Shown piece by piece: positions 8,801 through 17,094 of a stretch of 64,000 nt of DNA. The translations under genes and the position numbers were made by a program. Position 1 is the stretch's first letter. The number at the start of each line of letters is the position of its first letter. This stretch comes from Streptomyces sp. NBC_00154. GTDB taxonomy: Bacteria; Actinomycetota; Actinomycetes; Streptomycetales; Streptomycetaceae. The DNA is taken from the NCBI RefSeq assembly GCF_026342835.1, contig NZ_JAPEMI010000002.1, positions 1,178,001 through 1,242,000 of the forward strand, read 5' to 3'. The notes beneath the pieces were generated by a model. That model was not told the DNA's origin and did not search any database. It saw nothing but the letters and a program-made list of their open reading frames with translations.

Positions 8801-9564
8801 CCGGCGTCAAGTGGACCCAGCTGGCGGCCACACCGGACCTCACTGAAATCAGTGCCGCACGGTCCTACGCGCCGCGCAGCACCACCAAGGAGACCTGGTT
8901 CGCGCCTGTGCAGCACCCGCGCATGCTGAACGACAACAAGGTGAACCACGCGCCGTCACGGTTCGGCGACATCATTGCCACCTTCGGAATGCCCGCCTGG
9001 GGCGATTCCGGTGGTCACCTGGGAATCGTGTGGGAGGGCGACGTCTCTTGGGCGACAAAGCTCTACCAGGGGAAGACACTGATCGGCGAGGGCGTGGACT
9101 ACGTCCAGGCGGAGGTTGCGCCGGACAGGCTCCCGTACCGGCTCGTCCTGGACAGCACACGCGGAGCTGACATGAGTCCGTACGCGACCAGCTCGCACAC
9201 GGAGTGGAAGTTCACCTCCTCCACTGCGGCGGTCGAGGGCGCGTACCTGCCGCTCGTTCAACTGAACTACGGAGTCAGTACGGATCTGTCGGGCAAGGCC
9301 AGACGGCACAGCGACCTGAAGGTCACGCCGTCGCATCTGACGGGCGGTCCCAGCTCGCATACGATCCGCAGCGTCGCGCTCCAGATCTCGTACGACGACG
9401 GCGCCACCTGGCACAAGCTGGCGCTGCGCCGCCTTGGTGGCGACTGGAAGGCGCACTTGGCGGCGCCGTCCAAGGCCCGCTTCGCGACGCTGCGTGTGAC
9501 CGCCGGGGACACCCAGGGCAACAGCGTCAGTCAGACCGTGGTCCGGGCCTTTGGTCTGAAGTAG
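5833..9564 (+). CDS. secreted S8 family serine peptidase (subtilisin-like), 1,243 aa
   Basis: Starts at GTG 5833, with AAAGGA six bases upstream. A signal peptide (RRPRLIALGAALAVLAAIP, cleavage near ADA-AP) leads into a pro-region. The catalytic domain follows: Asp247 in VAVLDTGID, His279 in GHGTHVAS, Asn in IAAGNAGPD, and Ser453 in SGTSMATPHVAG. After about residue 510 come beta-sandwich regions and a PA-like insert (about 800-905, KIAIVRRNDTV ... GAKLLLIVHDG). The family is that of large Streptomyces extracellular subtilases. The protein is probably exported by Sec and self-processed. A diverged paralogue lies inverted at 25404-29176. A hairpin terminator follows the stop. Confidence 0.95.
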   Translation: MSLPHFRRPRLIALGAALAVLAAIPTSADAAPAAAPAIPRGLAGAHSGTPRTVTLITGDKVTVTRPGDGHVLATVRGPNGGPVGAHTMSVGKDTYVYPDAAMPYIASGQLDEHLFNVTELLADGYDDAHSEHLPLIVSYTNAATRSRKQAVPTGATRTRTLDSIQGAALSADHRRAPDFWSTLTGTAPGSVHAQGKSAAPALTGGIAKIWLDGKVKATLADTTAQIGAPQVWQGGDTGQGVDVAVLDTGIDAAHPDFGGRIAASASFVPGLDVTDRHGHGTHVASTIAGTGAASDGKEKGVAPGAKLHIGKVLDNDGSGQDSWILAGMEWAAQDQHAKVISMSLGSGPSDGTDPMSQAVNQLSAQTGALFVIAAGNAGPDFSTVASPGAADAALTVGAVDASDRLAVFSSRGPRKGDHALKPELTGPGVDVLAARSQYASEGEGSYQTMSGTSMATPHVAGAAALLAQAHPDWTGQQLKDALVSTTKSTPQFSPYMGGSGRVDIAAAVKDSVVASASAFASAKWPYTQGQVASKDVTYTNTAADPVTLDLALSTPGSPTGLFSLSASQVTVPAHGTATVTVTTHLDLASDDVGYSGILNASGPDGVLRTHTLIGSNKQSRRVNVAVKGTGWHGTALPGTLIVKDIARDTVPQVFEVDDSGSLNLNLAPSTYSVWMYADVPGVNGPHSLGRAVLSAPQVVVDNDRTLTFNASALRRVRAVTPKLTATSSVRVDQYRSYSTLHPFTDSYEIEAVYDSLWATPTSKVTQGSYTFATRWRQVQPPLTVASSSQSFEDLQVQSMSPSMAKGTGNYATVYAGKGAASDFAKVQVRGKIAIVRRNDTVTAPDQAIAAAKAGAKLLLIVHDGYGRLDAWWDLPEAAALPVASLSADEGDELIQRIRLGGTRLSVSSHPYADYLYDLVQHHKGAIPTDLTYRPGAGSLARINTSYRDYKQGQAVDVRYDLSPGFDFAVGGAATLQQAQGTHTVWVTASPGVKWTQLAATPDLTEISAARSYAPRSTTKETWFAPVQHPRMLNDNKVNHAPSRFGDIIATFGMPAWGDSGGHLGIVWEGDVSWATKLYQGKTLIGEGVDYVQAEVAPDRLPYRLVLDSTRGADMSPYATSSHTEWKFTSSTAAVEGAYLPLVQLNYGVSTDLSGKARRHSDLKVTPSHLTGGPSSHTIRSVALQISYDDGATWHKLALRRLGGDWKAHLAAPSKARFATLRVTAGDTQGNSVSQTVVRAFGLK

Positions 9565-9619
9565 TCGCCGGTTTCCCCGGGTGAGGTAGCCCACGCACCT
9601 TACGACAACACATCCCCAT

Positions 9620-9654
9620 GGAGACGGGGGCGCGACTTCTGCGGCCCCGTCTCC
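9620..9654 (+). terminator. hairpin terminator after the 5833 peptidase
   Basis: A 10-bp perfect stem, GGAGACGGGG / CCCCGTCTCC, with a 15-base loop sits 56 bases after the stop codon. No T-tract follows, as is common in Streptomyces. Confidence 0.75.
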
Positions 9655-9814
9655 GTAGGTGCCCTTGCCCTTACCGCTCAGCACCGGTGTAGGGCAGACC
9701 CGCGGCCCAGATGCGAGAGGCTTCTTGACGGCACAGGAGCATGCCCGGACAGGGCCGAGGGCGAGGCACGGAGCTATACCGAGGAAAGGGGCCTTCGCTA
9801 CTGGAGCTGGCCCG

Positions 9815-10190
9815 CGAGTGCGGTTCCCGAGCGGGATGTCCCGCCAGGGAAGCGCCCTGACCTGGGCGTACAGGCCCGGATGGTTCATCTTCACGACGGC
9901 CACGTAGTGCGCGCCGGGTGTACAGGGCGTCGGCGGTCACCACCGTGTACCTCCTGCCGGGACGGGCAGCCTCAGCCGGCATGGTGATGTCTTGGCCCCG
10001 CTGATGCCCTCGCAAGTTCTTGACCGTATGGTCCATAAAGCGTACTTTTGGATGGGCAGTCTGGTCAGCGTTCGCGAAGTGCAAGGGATCGCGAGGGCTG
10101 ACACTTGGCCCGGCGAGACGACCGGCCGCGTTCCGCATCACCCGCGCACTCCGTGTGTCGACAGCACGAGGGGGCTCCCTGCCCCTCACA
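9815..10190 (-). pseudogene. ISAs1-type transposase relic
   Basis: Minus-strand reading gives YTVVTADALYTRRA, the conserved VVTADALHTQ region. After a frameshift it gives AVVKMNHPGLYAQVRALPWR, then DIPLGNRTR, which matches the VKANQPGLYAQVKALPWR block of ISAs1-family DDE enzymes. Upstream of VVTADAL, only scraps such as DHTVKNLRGHQRG are readable. Both ends are missing. Confidence 0.6.
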
Positions 10191-10403
10191 TGCGCTCCTT
10201 AAAGAGCCTCTAGCGCCCTCTAGCGCTAGGAACTGATGGGCTGGCGCGCCGCGGGAACACCCGCGGTGGGGGCTTCGACTCTTTTGTCCAGCATCGAGTT
10301 CCGTCTTCCGAGCTGCTAAGGACCGGCGCATATTCCTTCGAATTCTCGCGTTGCACCTTCGCGGGTGGTGGACACGTAGGGATGGAAGCAGCGAGAGGAA
10401 GCC

Positions 10404-10928
10404 ATGACCATCGACACCGAGGACGAGTTCACCGATGTCTACCGCGCTCACTATGAGGACGTATTGCGCTTCGTCCGTCGGCGTGCTCACCCGATGAACG
10501 TGGATGACATCGTCGGTGAAACGTTCCTCGCCGCGTGGCGCCGTCGGAGCGAGTTGCCCGAAGACCCACGTCCGTGGCTCTTCGGCACCGCACGTAAAGC
10601 GATGCTTAACGCCCACCGCGGGCAGCGTCGCCAGACGGCTGTCGCGGTGCGTGTCATGGAGAACGGTGGCGACGACAGCTACGACGGGATGATCGAGGCC
10701 GAGGACCGGATAGACCTCGTAGCCGCCTGGCGGCGGATGTCGGCTGCCGACCAGGAAGTACTGGCGCTCCATGTGTGGGAGGGCCTCACGGACCGGGCCG
10801 CGGCCACTGTGCTCGGCTGCTCACGCGCGGCCTACACGATGCGGCTCTCCCGCTCCAAACGTCGCCTGGCCAAGCTGTTCGGGCCGACCAGCCAGACCAC
10901 ATCCGCCGCTCCGGCTTTGACGCGCTGA
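10404..10928 (+). CDS. ECF-type RNA polymerase sigma factor
   Basis: 174 aa. Region 2 (FTDVYRAHYEDVLRFVRRR to DDIVGETFLAAWRRR, about 9-50) and region 4 (AWRRMSAADQEVLALHVWEG to YTMRLSRSKRRL, about 107-158) are both clear, with no C-terminal extension. GAGAGGAAG precedes the ATG. It would direct RNA polymerase to a small regulon. The next gene starts 10 bases after its stop and encodes a single-span membrane protein, so the pair probably forms a sigma / membrane partner unit. Target promoters are not deducible here. Confidence 0.9.
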   Translation: MTIDTEDEFTDVYRAHYEDVLRFVRRRAHPMNVDDIVGETFLAAWRRRSELPEDPRPWLFGTARKAMLNAHRGQRRQTAVAVRVMENGGDDSYDGMIEAEDRIDLVAAWRRMSAADQEVLALHVWEGLTDRAAATVLGCSRAAYTMRLSRSKRRLAKLFGPTSQTTSAAPALTR

Positions 10929-10938
10929 AGGAAGAGAC

Positions 10939-11733
10939 GTGAACGATCGCGAGAAGAATCTCCCTCGGTTGCTGGCCACCCTGGACGCTGCTCCCGTCTG
11001 TGAACTGACCGAAACCGAAAACAACCGTAAGGAACATCTGTTGCGTACCGTGATGCATGGCGCCGCTTCCACGACGCAGTCGGCTTCCCCGGCTCGTCGT
11101 CGCCCGTTGATCTGGGTGGCGGCTGGCGCTGTCGCTGCCACCGCGGCCGTAGTCGTAGTGAGTCAGGCATCGCAGAGCGTGCCAGGCTCGAGTGGCCCGC
11201 TGTCCTCAGCGGAACTCGCGAGCTGGACCGGCACGCCGAGCCAGCTGGCGGCTACCTCGCCCGAGGCCACCGTCGCGGAGAAGTGGTGCGTCAAGGCCCT
11301 GGGGAGCGACTACTCCGGCAAGCCGGTCTCGTACAGCAACCTGGACGTGCGCGGCTCGATCACCTCTGTGGTCGTTACCGGCGGGACGACCATCTCCTAC
11401 TGCCTCACCGACAAGACTGGACAGGGTATGACCGCGGTGATCGATCCGGTCAAGAAGGTCCCCAGTAATGCGATCGAGGTGGACTCGGCCGGTGGCCACG
11501 GCGAAGGGAGCACCGGCTTCAACTACCTCGTGGGCTCGGTAGGATCCGATGTCAAGGCCGTGACCCTGCACGACGGCGGCCGCACTATTGAGGCCAACAT
11601 CCAGAACGACCGGTTCACCGCCTGGTGGCCGTCCGCTGAGCCGACGGGCAGCGCCAGCGGCAAGGTCGTCCTCACCCTCAAGAGCGGCTCCACCCGGACC
11701 GTCTCCGGTGACTCCATCTTCCCGAAGGGGTAA
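10939..11733 (+). CDS. membrane-anchored protein paired with an ECF sigma factor
   Basis: 264 aa from GTG 10939, after GGAAGAGAC. A cytoplasmic N-terminus of about 52 residues is followed by one membrane span (PLIWVAAGAVAATAAVVVV, about 56-75). An extracytoplasmic domain of about 185 residues contains two cysteines (WCVKALG, YCLTDKTG). The layout and coupling to the sigma gene suggest an anti-sigma factor or stress sensor. No HxxxCxxC zinc-binding anti-sigma motif is visible, so the class is uncertain. A strong hairpin follows. Confidence 0.75.
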   Translation: MNDREKNLPRLLATLDAAPVCELTETENNRKEHLLRTVMHGAASTTQSASPARRRPLIWVAAGAVAATAAVVVVSQASQSVPGSSGPLSSAELASWTGTPSQLAATSPEATVAEKWCVKALGSDYSGKPVSYSNLDVRGSITSVVVTGGTTISYCLTDKTGQGMTAVIDPVKKVPSNAIEVDSAGGHGEGSTGFNYLVGSVGSDVKAVTLHDGGRTIEANIQNDRFTAWWPSAEPTGSASGKVVLTLKSGSTRTVSGDSIFPKG

Positions 11734-11750
11734 GGAGCCAGTGTGGTAGG

Positions 11751-11778
11751 CGGCCGCTCCAACCTCATGGAGCGGCCG
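11751..11778 (+). terminator. hairpin terminator after the sigma operon
   Basis: A perfect 10-bp stem, CGGCCGCTCC / GGAGCGGCCG, with an 8-base loop lies 17 bases after the stop of the 10939 gene. Confidence 0.8.
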
Positions 11779-11781
11779 ACC

Positions 11782-11834
11782 GGCTCTTCAGGAGGCAGGC
11801 TGCCGTTCCGTGATTCTCCCCCTCCTGAAGAGCC
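11782..11834. repeat. 14-bp perfect inverted repeat
   Basis: GGCTCTTCAGGAGG (11782-11795) is exactly repeated in inverse at 11821-11834, with 25 bases between. It directly follows the sigma-operon terminator. It could be a second hairpin or the collapsed ends of a mobile element; no coding sequence lies inside. Confidence 0.8.
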
Positions 11835-12055
11835 ATAGCCGTCCTAAAGAGTTGAGGGAAAACAGCAGCGTCCGCAGCGTCCGCCGGGCATCGCTGCCCC
11901 CTCTGACCTGCACCGTTCCTGCGGACGCCAAACCAGGTGCCGGCGATTCGCCCCACACCTGGCCACCGTGACGGTCACCGATCACCTAACCTCGCGCTTT
12001 CATGAAGCGGGCTGTCCGACGGGTGGTCAGGTAAGCGAAAAGTGCCTCTGACCAG

Positions 12056-13793
12056 CAATGCCGGTGAGTTAGCGCGTCGGTGCAGGTCAGGTGGGGTGCT
12101 TGGTGACTTTGAGTGTGTAGCGGACGTTACTGGGAGTGCGGGTCTGGTCCCGTTTTCTGACCTCGAAGGTGTTCTTGGACGGCTTCTTGATGCGCTGGCA
12201 CTGCCGGTTGCGCCGGGGCGGCAGGAGGGCGGCCAAGAGCTCTGTGGTGGCTTCGCGGCGGGCGGCGGCCAGTGTGGTGACGTCGGCTGCGGCCTGGGCG
12301 GCGACGGCCAGCCGGGCGAGCTGCACCGTGACGGTGAAGGAGATCCGGTCAGGATCGGTCCCGCCGTGTTCTGCCGCGCGCGTCTGCAGTGCGCATAGTG
12401 CCTGGTAGACGGTGAGAAGGGCGTAGATCTCCTGGTAGATCAGCTCGGGCGCCTTGGAGCGCAGGATGAATCCGGCGCCGCGCAGGCGGTTCTTGAGTTC
12501 CGCGAATCCGTTTTCGATCTCCCACCGCTGGTGATATGCCCTCGCCAGCTGGTGGGCCGGGGCGAGGCGGTGGTCCAGCAGGCTGGTGACCAGCCGGAAC
12601 GTCTCGGTGCGGGGTGGGCCGGCCTGTGGGTGGATGGTCACGGTGTACTCGATGATCCGTACCAGGTGTCCCCGGGGCGGCTCGGTCAGGGTGCGTCCGG
12701 CCGCGCGGGCCTGACCGTGGCGGATGTTCTCCGCGGGCGTGCGCATGATGGACAGGTAGGACCCGTCGGACAGCACCCGCAGCGGCACGAAGACCAGGTT
12801 CTTCTTGATCCGCCAGGCCAGGTGGGCGCCGGTGGCGCGGGCCAGGCCCCACAGCTGGTATCCGGCGAAGTTGCGGTCGGCCAGCAGCAGCATGTCCCCT
12901 CGCAGGGAGGCCAGCAGCCGGCGGGCGAGCTTGTGCTCGCTGAACCTGGCCACGGCGTCGAAGGCCGCGTCGACCAGGGCGTGGGTGCCGCATTCGGTCA
13001 GGGCCATCAGGCGGACCTGTGGGTGTCCGCTCTGGTTGACACCACCCTTGCCGGTGAAACCGAACTCAGCAGCGTTTGCCGGGGTGTCGGGGACATCCAG
13101 CGCGGTGCCGTCCCAGGCGACCAGCCGCAGCCCGAAGGCGAACGCGCCCGGAGTGACGGTCGTGGCCAGCGTGCCGCACCGCCGCTCGAACAGCGCCTGC
13201 AGCGGCTTGTCGCCCAGCCGCTGCCGGGCCCGTGTCAGGGCCGAGCTGGTGGGCAAGCGCTGCACACACAGGCCTGGCAGATGCCGCAGCTTCTCCGTCA
13301 ACGTGCGCAGGACCGACCGGTATCCCGGCGGCCCGGCACTGTCGGAGCTGCTGAACAGGCACAACGCCAGGATGAAGTAGACCACCGCCCGGGCGGGCAA
13401 CAGCCGGCGGCGACGCTCGCCGCAGCCGGTCAACTCCACGACCTCGTCAACCAGTTCAGGGCTGATCTCCTCGGTCAACACGCCGAGACGGACGTGCTCG
13501 CCAAAGCGCCGGTCCGTGGGGGTCACCAGCCTGTTCAACGGGGCCTGGCTGCCCTCGGTGATGGCAGACGACATGCGGACGATGGCACACTGAGTACCCA
13601 ACGGAGTTCCCTCGCGGACAGTCGGATCTTGGTCGATCTTCTGTCCTACCGGGAACTCCGTTGCCGTGTCCCGGCCTCCGCCGACACGTCACCAGAAGTG
13701 ACGGATCACGCAACGTCACCAGGGGATATTCCCAACCAAACCCCGCACTATCAAGTGCCTGACCTGCACCGACGCGCTAACTCACCGGCATTG
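12056..13793 (-). mobile_element. IS4-family insertion sequence, intact
   Basis: Long terminal inverted repeats begin CAATGCCGGTGAGTTAGCGC and extend for about 36 bases at both ends. A perfect 10-bp target duplication, CTCTGACCAG, flanks the element (12046-12055 and 13794-13803). The single transposase gene is open throughout. This looks like a recent, potentially active copy. It sits directly upstream of the IS1380 transposase gene, so one element has landed in or beside another. Confidence 0.93.
12087..13601 (-). CDS. IS4-family transposase
   Basis: 504 aa. The N-terminal IS4_N-like domain (RFGEHVRLGVLTEEISPELV ... RRRLLPARAVVYFILALCLF) precedes a DDE domain. Visible landmarks are LVAWDGTALDVPDTPAN (first Asp), LLLADRNFAGYQLW (second Asp) and the YREK-like segment RAYHQRWEIENGFAELKNRL (catalytic Glu). 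Length and order are normal for the family and no break is seen. Confidence 0.93.
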   Translation of the reverse strand: MGTQCAIVRMSSAITEGSQAPLNRLVTPTDRRFGEHVRLGVLTEEISPELVDEVVELTGCGERRRRLLPARAVVYFILALCLFSSSDSAGPPGYRSVLRTLTEKLRHLPGLCVQRLPTSSALTRARQRLGDKPLQALFERRCGTLATTVTPGAFAFGLRLVAWDGTALDVPDTPANAAEFGFTGKGGVNQSGHPQVRLMALTECGTHALVDAAFDAVARFSEHKLARRLLASLRGDMLLLADRNFAGYQLWGLARATGAHLAWRIKKNLVFVPLRVLSDGSYLSIMRTPAENIRHGQARAAGRTLTEPPRGHLVRIIEYTVTIHPQAGPPRTETFRLVTSLLDHRLAPAHQLARAYHQRWEIENGFAELKNRLRGAGFILRSKAPELIYQEIYALLTVYQALCALQTRAAEHGGTDPDRISFTVTVQLARLAVAAQAAADVTTLAAARREATTELLAALLPPRRNRQCQRIKKPSKNTFEVRKRDQTRTPSNVRYTLKVTKHPT

Positions 13794-13859
13794 CTCTGAC
13801 CAGCAAGAATGAGGATTGTCGAGGTCCTTGTTCCTGCCACCGTCGGAGGCACTTCCCAG

Positions 13860-15236
13860 GTGAAGAAGCGTATCGGGTCCTATCCCCGCGTCCGTGTCGA
13901 GGGTGGTGGCCAGGCGGTGGTGTCTCAGGCGAGGGCCGTGCTGCTGGTCGAGACGGTCCGCAAGGTCGGGCTGGACCGGGCGATATCGACGGTGCTGACA
14001 CCGTGGCGACGTCCGCGGGCGGTGCACGATCCGGGCAAGATCCTGCTGGATGTGGCCCTGGCTGTCGCGCTGGGCGGGGACTGTTTGGCTGACGTCGGGA
14101 TGCTTCGGGCCGAGCCGGCCGTGTTCGGGCCGGTGGCCTCCGACCCGACGGTCTCCCGCCTCATCGACACCCTCGCCACGGCCGGACCGAAGGCCCTCCA
14201 CGCAATACGGGCAGCGCGGGCCGAAGCCCGCGAGCGTGTCTGGAACATGGCCAAGAACGCGGCCCCGGACGTCGCGGGACAGGTGATCGTGGACCTGGAC
14301 GGAGTACTCGTGCTGGCCCACTCCGAGAAGCAGGACGCCACCGCGACCTGGAAGAAGACCTTCGGACACCATCCTCTGATGGCCTTCGTCGACCACGGAA
14401 GCGGCGGGAGCGGGGAGCCGGTGGCCGGCCTGCTCAGACCGGGCAACGCGGGCAGCAACACTGCCGCCGACCACATCACCACGGCCCAACTCTCCCTGGC
14501 CCAACTGCCGAAGAAGTACCGGCGCGGACGCCAGACCCTGATTCGCACCGACTCCGCAGGCGGAACCCACGAGTTCGTCGCCTGGCTCTCGAAGCGGGGC
14601 CGGTGGCTGTCGTACTCGGTCGGCATGACCATCACCGACGCCATCCACCAGGCCGTCCTCAAGGTCCCGCCCGCCTCGTGGACGGTGGCCGTCGAGCCGG
14701 ATGGTGAGATCCGCGGCGGCGCCTGGGTCGCCGAACTTGCCGGCGATGTCCTCCAGGGCCGGCCGGAAGGGATGCGGCTGATCGTCCGCAAGGAACGGCC
14801 GCACCCCGGTGCGCAGTTGCGGTTCACCGACGCCGACGGCCTGCGGCTCACCGCATTCGCCACCAACACGACCGGCATCCCGATCGCCGCACTCGAACTG
14901 CGGCACCGCCAGCGGGCACGTGCCGAGGACCGCATCAGGGCCGCCCGCGCGACTGGTCTGCGCAACCTGCCCCTGCACAAGACGGCACAGAACCAGATCT
15001 GGCTTGAGATCGTCCAGATCGCCCTCGACCTGTTGGCCTGGATGCCCATGCTCGCTCTGACCGGCGAAACCCGCAGGTGGGAGCCCCGTCGCCTCCGGCT
15101 CCGCCTCTTCTCCGCCGCCGCCCAGATCGTCACGACCTCCCGCCGCCGGCACCTGAGATTCGCAGGCCACTGGCCCTGGACCGACGTGATCACCGACGCC
15201 CTGGCACGGCTCGAAGCTCTCCCCAACCCAGGCTGA
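13860..15236 (+). CDS. IS1380-family transposase
   Basis: About 458 aa from GTG 13860, where the family-like start KKRIGSYPRVRVEGGG begins; GGAGG lies 10 bases upstream. The frame is also open from ATG 13809. DDE landmarks are VIVDLDGVLVLAHSEK, LIRTDSAGGTHEFV and the C-terminal LRLRLFSAAAQIV block. The element's left side has been separated by the IS4 insertion at 13793, and I could not define terminal repeats. A decayed copy of the same transposase lies at 29385-29990. Confidence 0.88.
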   Translation: MKKRIGSYPRVRVEGGGQAVVSQARAVLLVETVRKVGLDRAISTVLTPWRRPRAVHDPGKILLDVALAVALGGDCLADVGMLRAEPAVFGPVASDPTVSRLIDTLATAGPKALHAIRAARAEARERVWNMAKNAAPDVAGQVIVDLDGVLVLAHSEKQDATATWKKTFGHHPLMAFVDHGSGGSGEPVAGLLRPGNAGSNTAADHITTAQLSLAQLPKKYRRGRQTLIRTDSAGGTHEFVAWLSKRGRWLSYSVGMTITDAIHQAVLKVPPASWTVAVEPDGEIRGGAWVAELAGDVLQGRPEGMRLIVRKERPHPGAQLRFTDADGLRLTAFATNTTGIPIAALELRHRQRARAEDRIRAARATGLRNLPLHKTAQNQIWLEIVQIALDLLAWMPMLALTGETRRWEPRRLRLRLFSAAAQIVTTSRRRHLRFAGHWPWTDVITDALARLEALPNPG

Positions 15237-15540
15237 CCAGCACGTTTCCGTCCCTGCGAGCAGCACCCTCCCCCGACCGGAGCCGTGGAACCCGGCGCCC
15301 ACCCGACGCGACTGTGAGGATGAGCGGGTGCTGCCTCGGGCGGTGGTCTGACCCGCGACGCGACTGGCCGCAGTGCCTTGCGTCTGATCTGTCGACCACC
15401 GTCCGAGGCGGTGCTTGCTGCCGCCGGACCGGTGAGCGTGTCCCGATAGGGGCCTTCGCGACAGGCACCGTCACAGTCCTGACCGCCCTCCGGCCCGGCG
15501 ACGGCCGCCCACGTTCCCGAGCTCCAGGAGACAGGCAACC
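15237..15540 (+). ncRNA. possible IS110 bridge-RNA region (5' non-coding end)
   Basis: About 300 bases without a supported gene precede the IS110 recombinase. IS110-group elements are known to carry a structured bridge RNA in the long non-coding end next to the recombinase start. This stretch is in the right place. ATAGGGGC occurs here (15446-15453) and again just after the recombinase stop (16656-16663). I did not fold it, so the assignment rests on position only. Confidence 0.35.
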
Positions 15541-16650
15541 GTGCCCAGCATCACCCAACCGCTTCACCCGCGCCACGTCACCACCGACGGCTCCGAGGAC
15601 GTGCTCCTCGGGGTGGACACTCACAAGGACTTCCACGCGGCTGCCGTGATCACCACGGTTGGGGCCACTCTGGACGGCCGGTCCTTCCCCGCTACCGCGG
15701 ACGGCTACCGTCAACTGCTGGCCTGGGCTCGTTCCTTCGGAACACTGCGGCGGGCAGGAGTCGAATGCACCGGTTCCTACGGGGCCGCGCTGACCCGCTA
15801 TCTGCGAGGCGCCGGTATAGAGGTGACTGAGGTCAACCAGCCGGACAAGGCCGCCCGGCGCCGACACGGCAAAACCGACGCGGTCGACGCCGAGGCCGCC
15901 GCCCGAGCAGTCCTGTCCGGACGCGCCACCGCGACAGCCAAGGCGGCAGACGGACCGGTGGAGGCACTACGGCTGTTCAGGATGGCCAAAGGGTCGGCCA
16001 CCAAGTCCCGCACTCAAGCGATCAACCAACTCAAGTCCGTCCTGATCTCGACGGCCCCAGCACTCCGGGAATCGCTGGCCGGCCTGAGCAATGTGAAGCT
16101 GATCCGCAGCTGCGCGGAGCTGGACGTCGCAGCAGGCAACGACTCAGCAGCGGCAGCCCGCCACACCCTGCGCCTACTGGCCCGCCGCATCCAGAGCCTG
16201 ACGGAGGAGATCAACGACCTCAACCAGCGGATGACCGACGCGGTCTTGATCGCTGCCCCAGGTCTCCTGGACCACCGTGGTGTCGGTCCGGACACCGCCG
16301 CAGCCCTGCTCATAGCCGCCGGCGACAACCCGGACCGGCTGGGCAGCGAGGCATCCTTCGCCGCACTGTGCGGCACCAGTCCCGTTGAGGCTTCCTCGGG
16401 CAAGACCCAGCGCCGCAGGCTGAACCGCGGAGGCGACCGCCAGGCCAACTCCGCGCTCTACACGATCGTTCTCAGCCGATTGCGCTGGGATCCGCGCACA
16501 CGCGACTACATGAACCGCCGCATCGCCCAGGGCAAGAGTCGCCGCGAAGCCATCCGATGCCTCAAACGCTACGTCGCCCGTGACCTCTACAAGCACATCA
16601 TCGGCTCCATGCCACAACCGACCAGCGACGTTCTTCCCACAGCCGCTTGA
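15541..16650 (+). CDS. IS110-family transposase (DEDD recombinase)
   Basis: 369 aa from GTG 15541. The N-terminal RuvC-like DEDD domain shows LLGVDTHKDFHAAAV (first Asp), VECTGSYGAALTRYL (Glu) and GKTDAVDAEAAARA (two Asp). The C-terminal Tnp_20 domain shows GVGPDTAAALLIAAGDNPDR, then FAALCGTSPVEASSGKTQRR with the conserved serine region. Length is normal and no disruption is seen. The enzyme is expected to act as a seekRNA/bridge-RNA-guided recombinase by analogy with studied IS110 members. Confidence 0.92.
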   Translation: MPSITQPLHPRHVTTDGSEDVLLGVDTHKDFHAAAVITTVGATLDGRSFPATADGYRQLLAWARSFGTLRRAGVECTGSYGAALTRYLRGAGIEVTEVNQPDKAARRRHGKTDAVDAEAAARAVLSGRATATAKAADGPVEALRLFRMAKGSATKSRTQAINQLKSVLISTAPALRESLAGLSNVKLIRSCAELDVAAGNDSAAAARHTLRLLARRIQSLTEEINDLNQRMTDAVLIAAPGLLDHRGVGPDTAAALLIAAGDNPDRLGSEASFAALCGTSPVEASSGKTQRRRLNRGGDRQANSALYTIVLSRLRWDPRTRDYMNRRIAQGKSRREAIRCLKRYVARDLYKHIIGSMPQPTSDVLPTAA

Positions 16651-16709
16651 CATCCATAGGGGCATCAGCCGGGCCCTCGGCCTGTCGGCCATCAGGCACA
16701 GGACGCGAA

Positions 16710-16738
16710 ACGGTCCACCGACTTTGTCGGCGGACCGT
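16710..16738 (+). terminator. hairpin after the IS110 transposase
   Basis: Near-perfect 13-bp stem (ACGGTCCACCGAC / GTCGGCGGACCGT, one mismatch) with a TTT loop, 60 bases after the stop. Confidence 0.6.
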
Positions 16739-17094
16739 CACGAAAGATCGAGGTTAGGACCAGGCCGAAGGCGTACGCTTTCTCATATGGGGCGTTGACA
16801 CAATCGAGCTTGACACCCGAACGAGCCGTAAGTGTTGCCCCCAAATGGCGCCCCGCGGAAGGAAATCTTCTGTGCACCACAGCGTCCGCCGCGTTGAACG
16901 CCCGCATACGCCTAGCACGGGACGCTCCTCCGCCTTGCGGCGCACCGTATCCGGCGCCGCGCGCTGATCGCCAGGGATTACGGGACAGACCTTAGGAGCC
17001 ATGCACGCAATGGCCAACGTATTCCCACCACAGACGGGCCTCACAGGAGCCCACGCGTCCCGATTCTCCGCAATCCATATAGGAAGGCGCGACT
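16739..17094. other. intergenic stretch upstream of the reductase
   Basis: No supported gene. Weak open frames lack starts or domains. The last bases (ATAGGAAGGCGCGACT) supply the ribosome-binding site of the gene at 17095. Confidence 0.45.

Noticed and set aside
10204..10225. Short CTAGCG-containing palindrome (CTAGCGCCCTCTAGCGCTAG) as a recombination site
   Set aside because: Too short, no neighbouring integrase, and no second copy found in the window.
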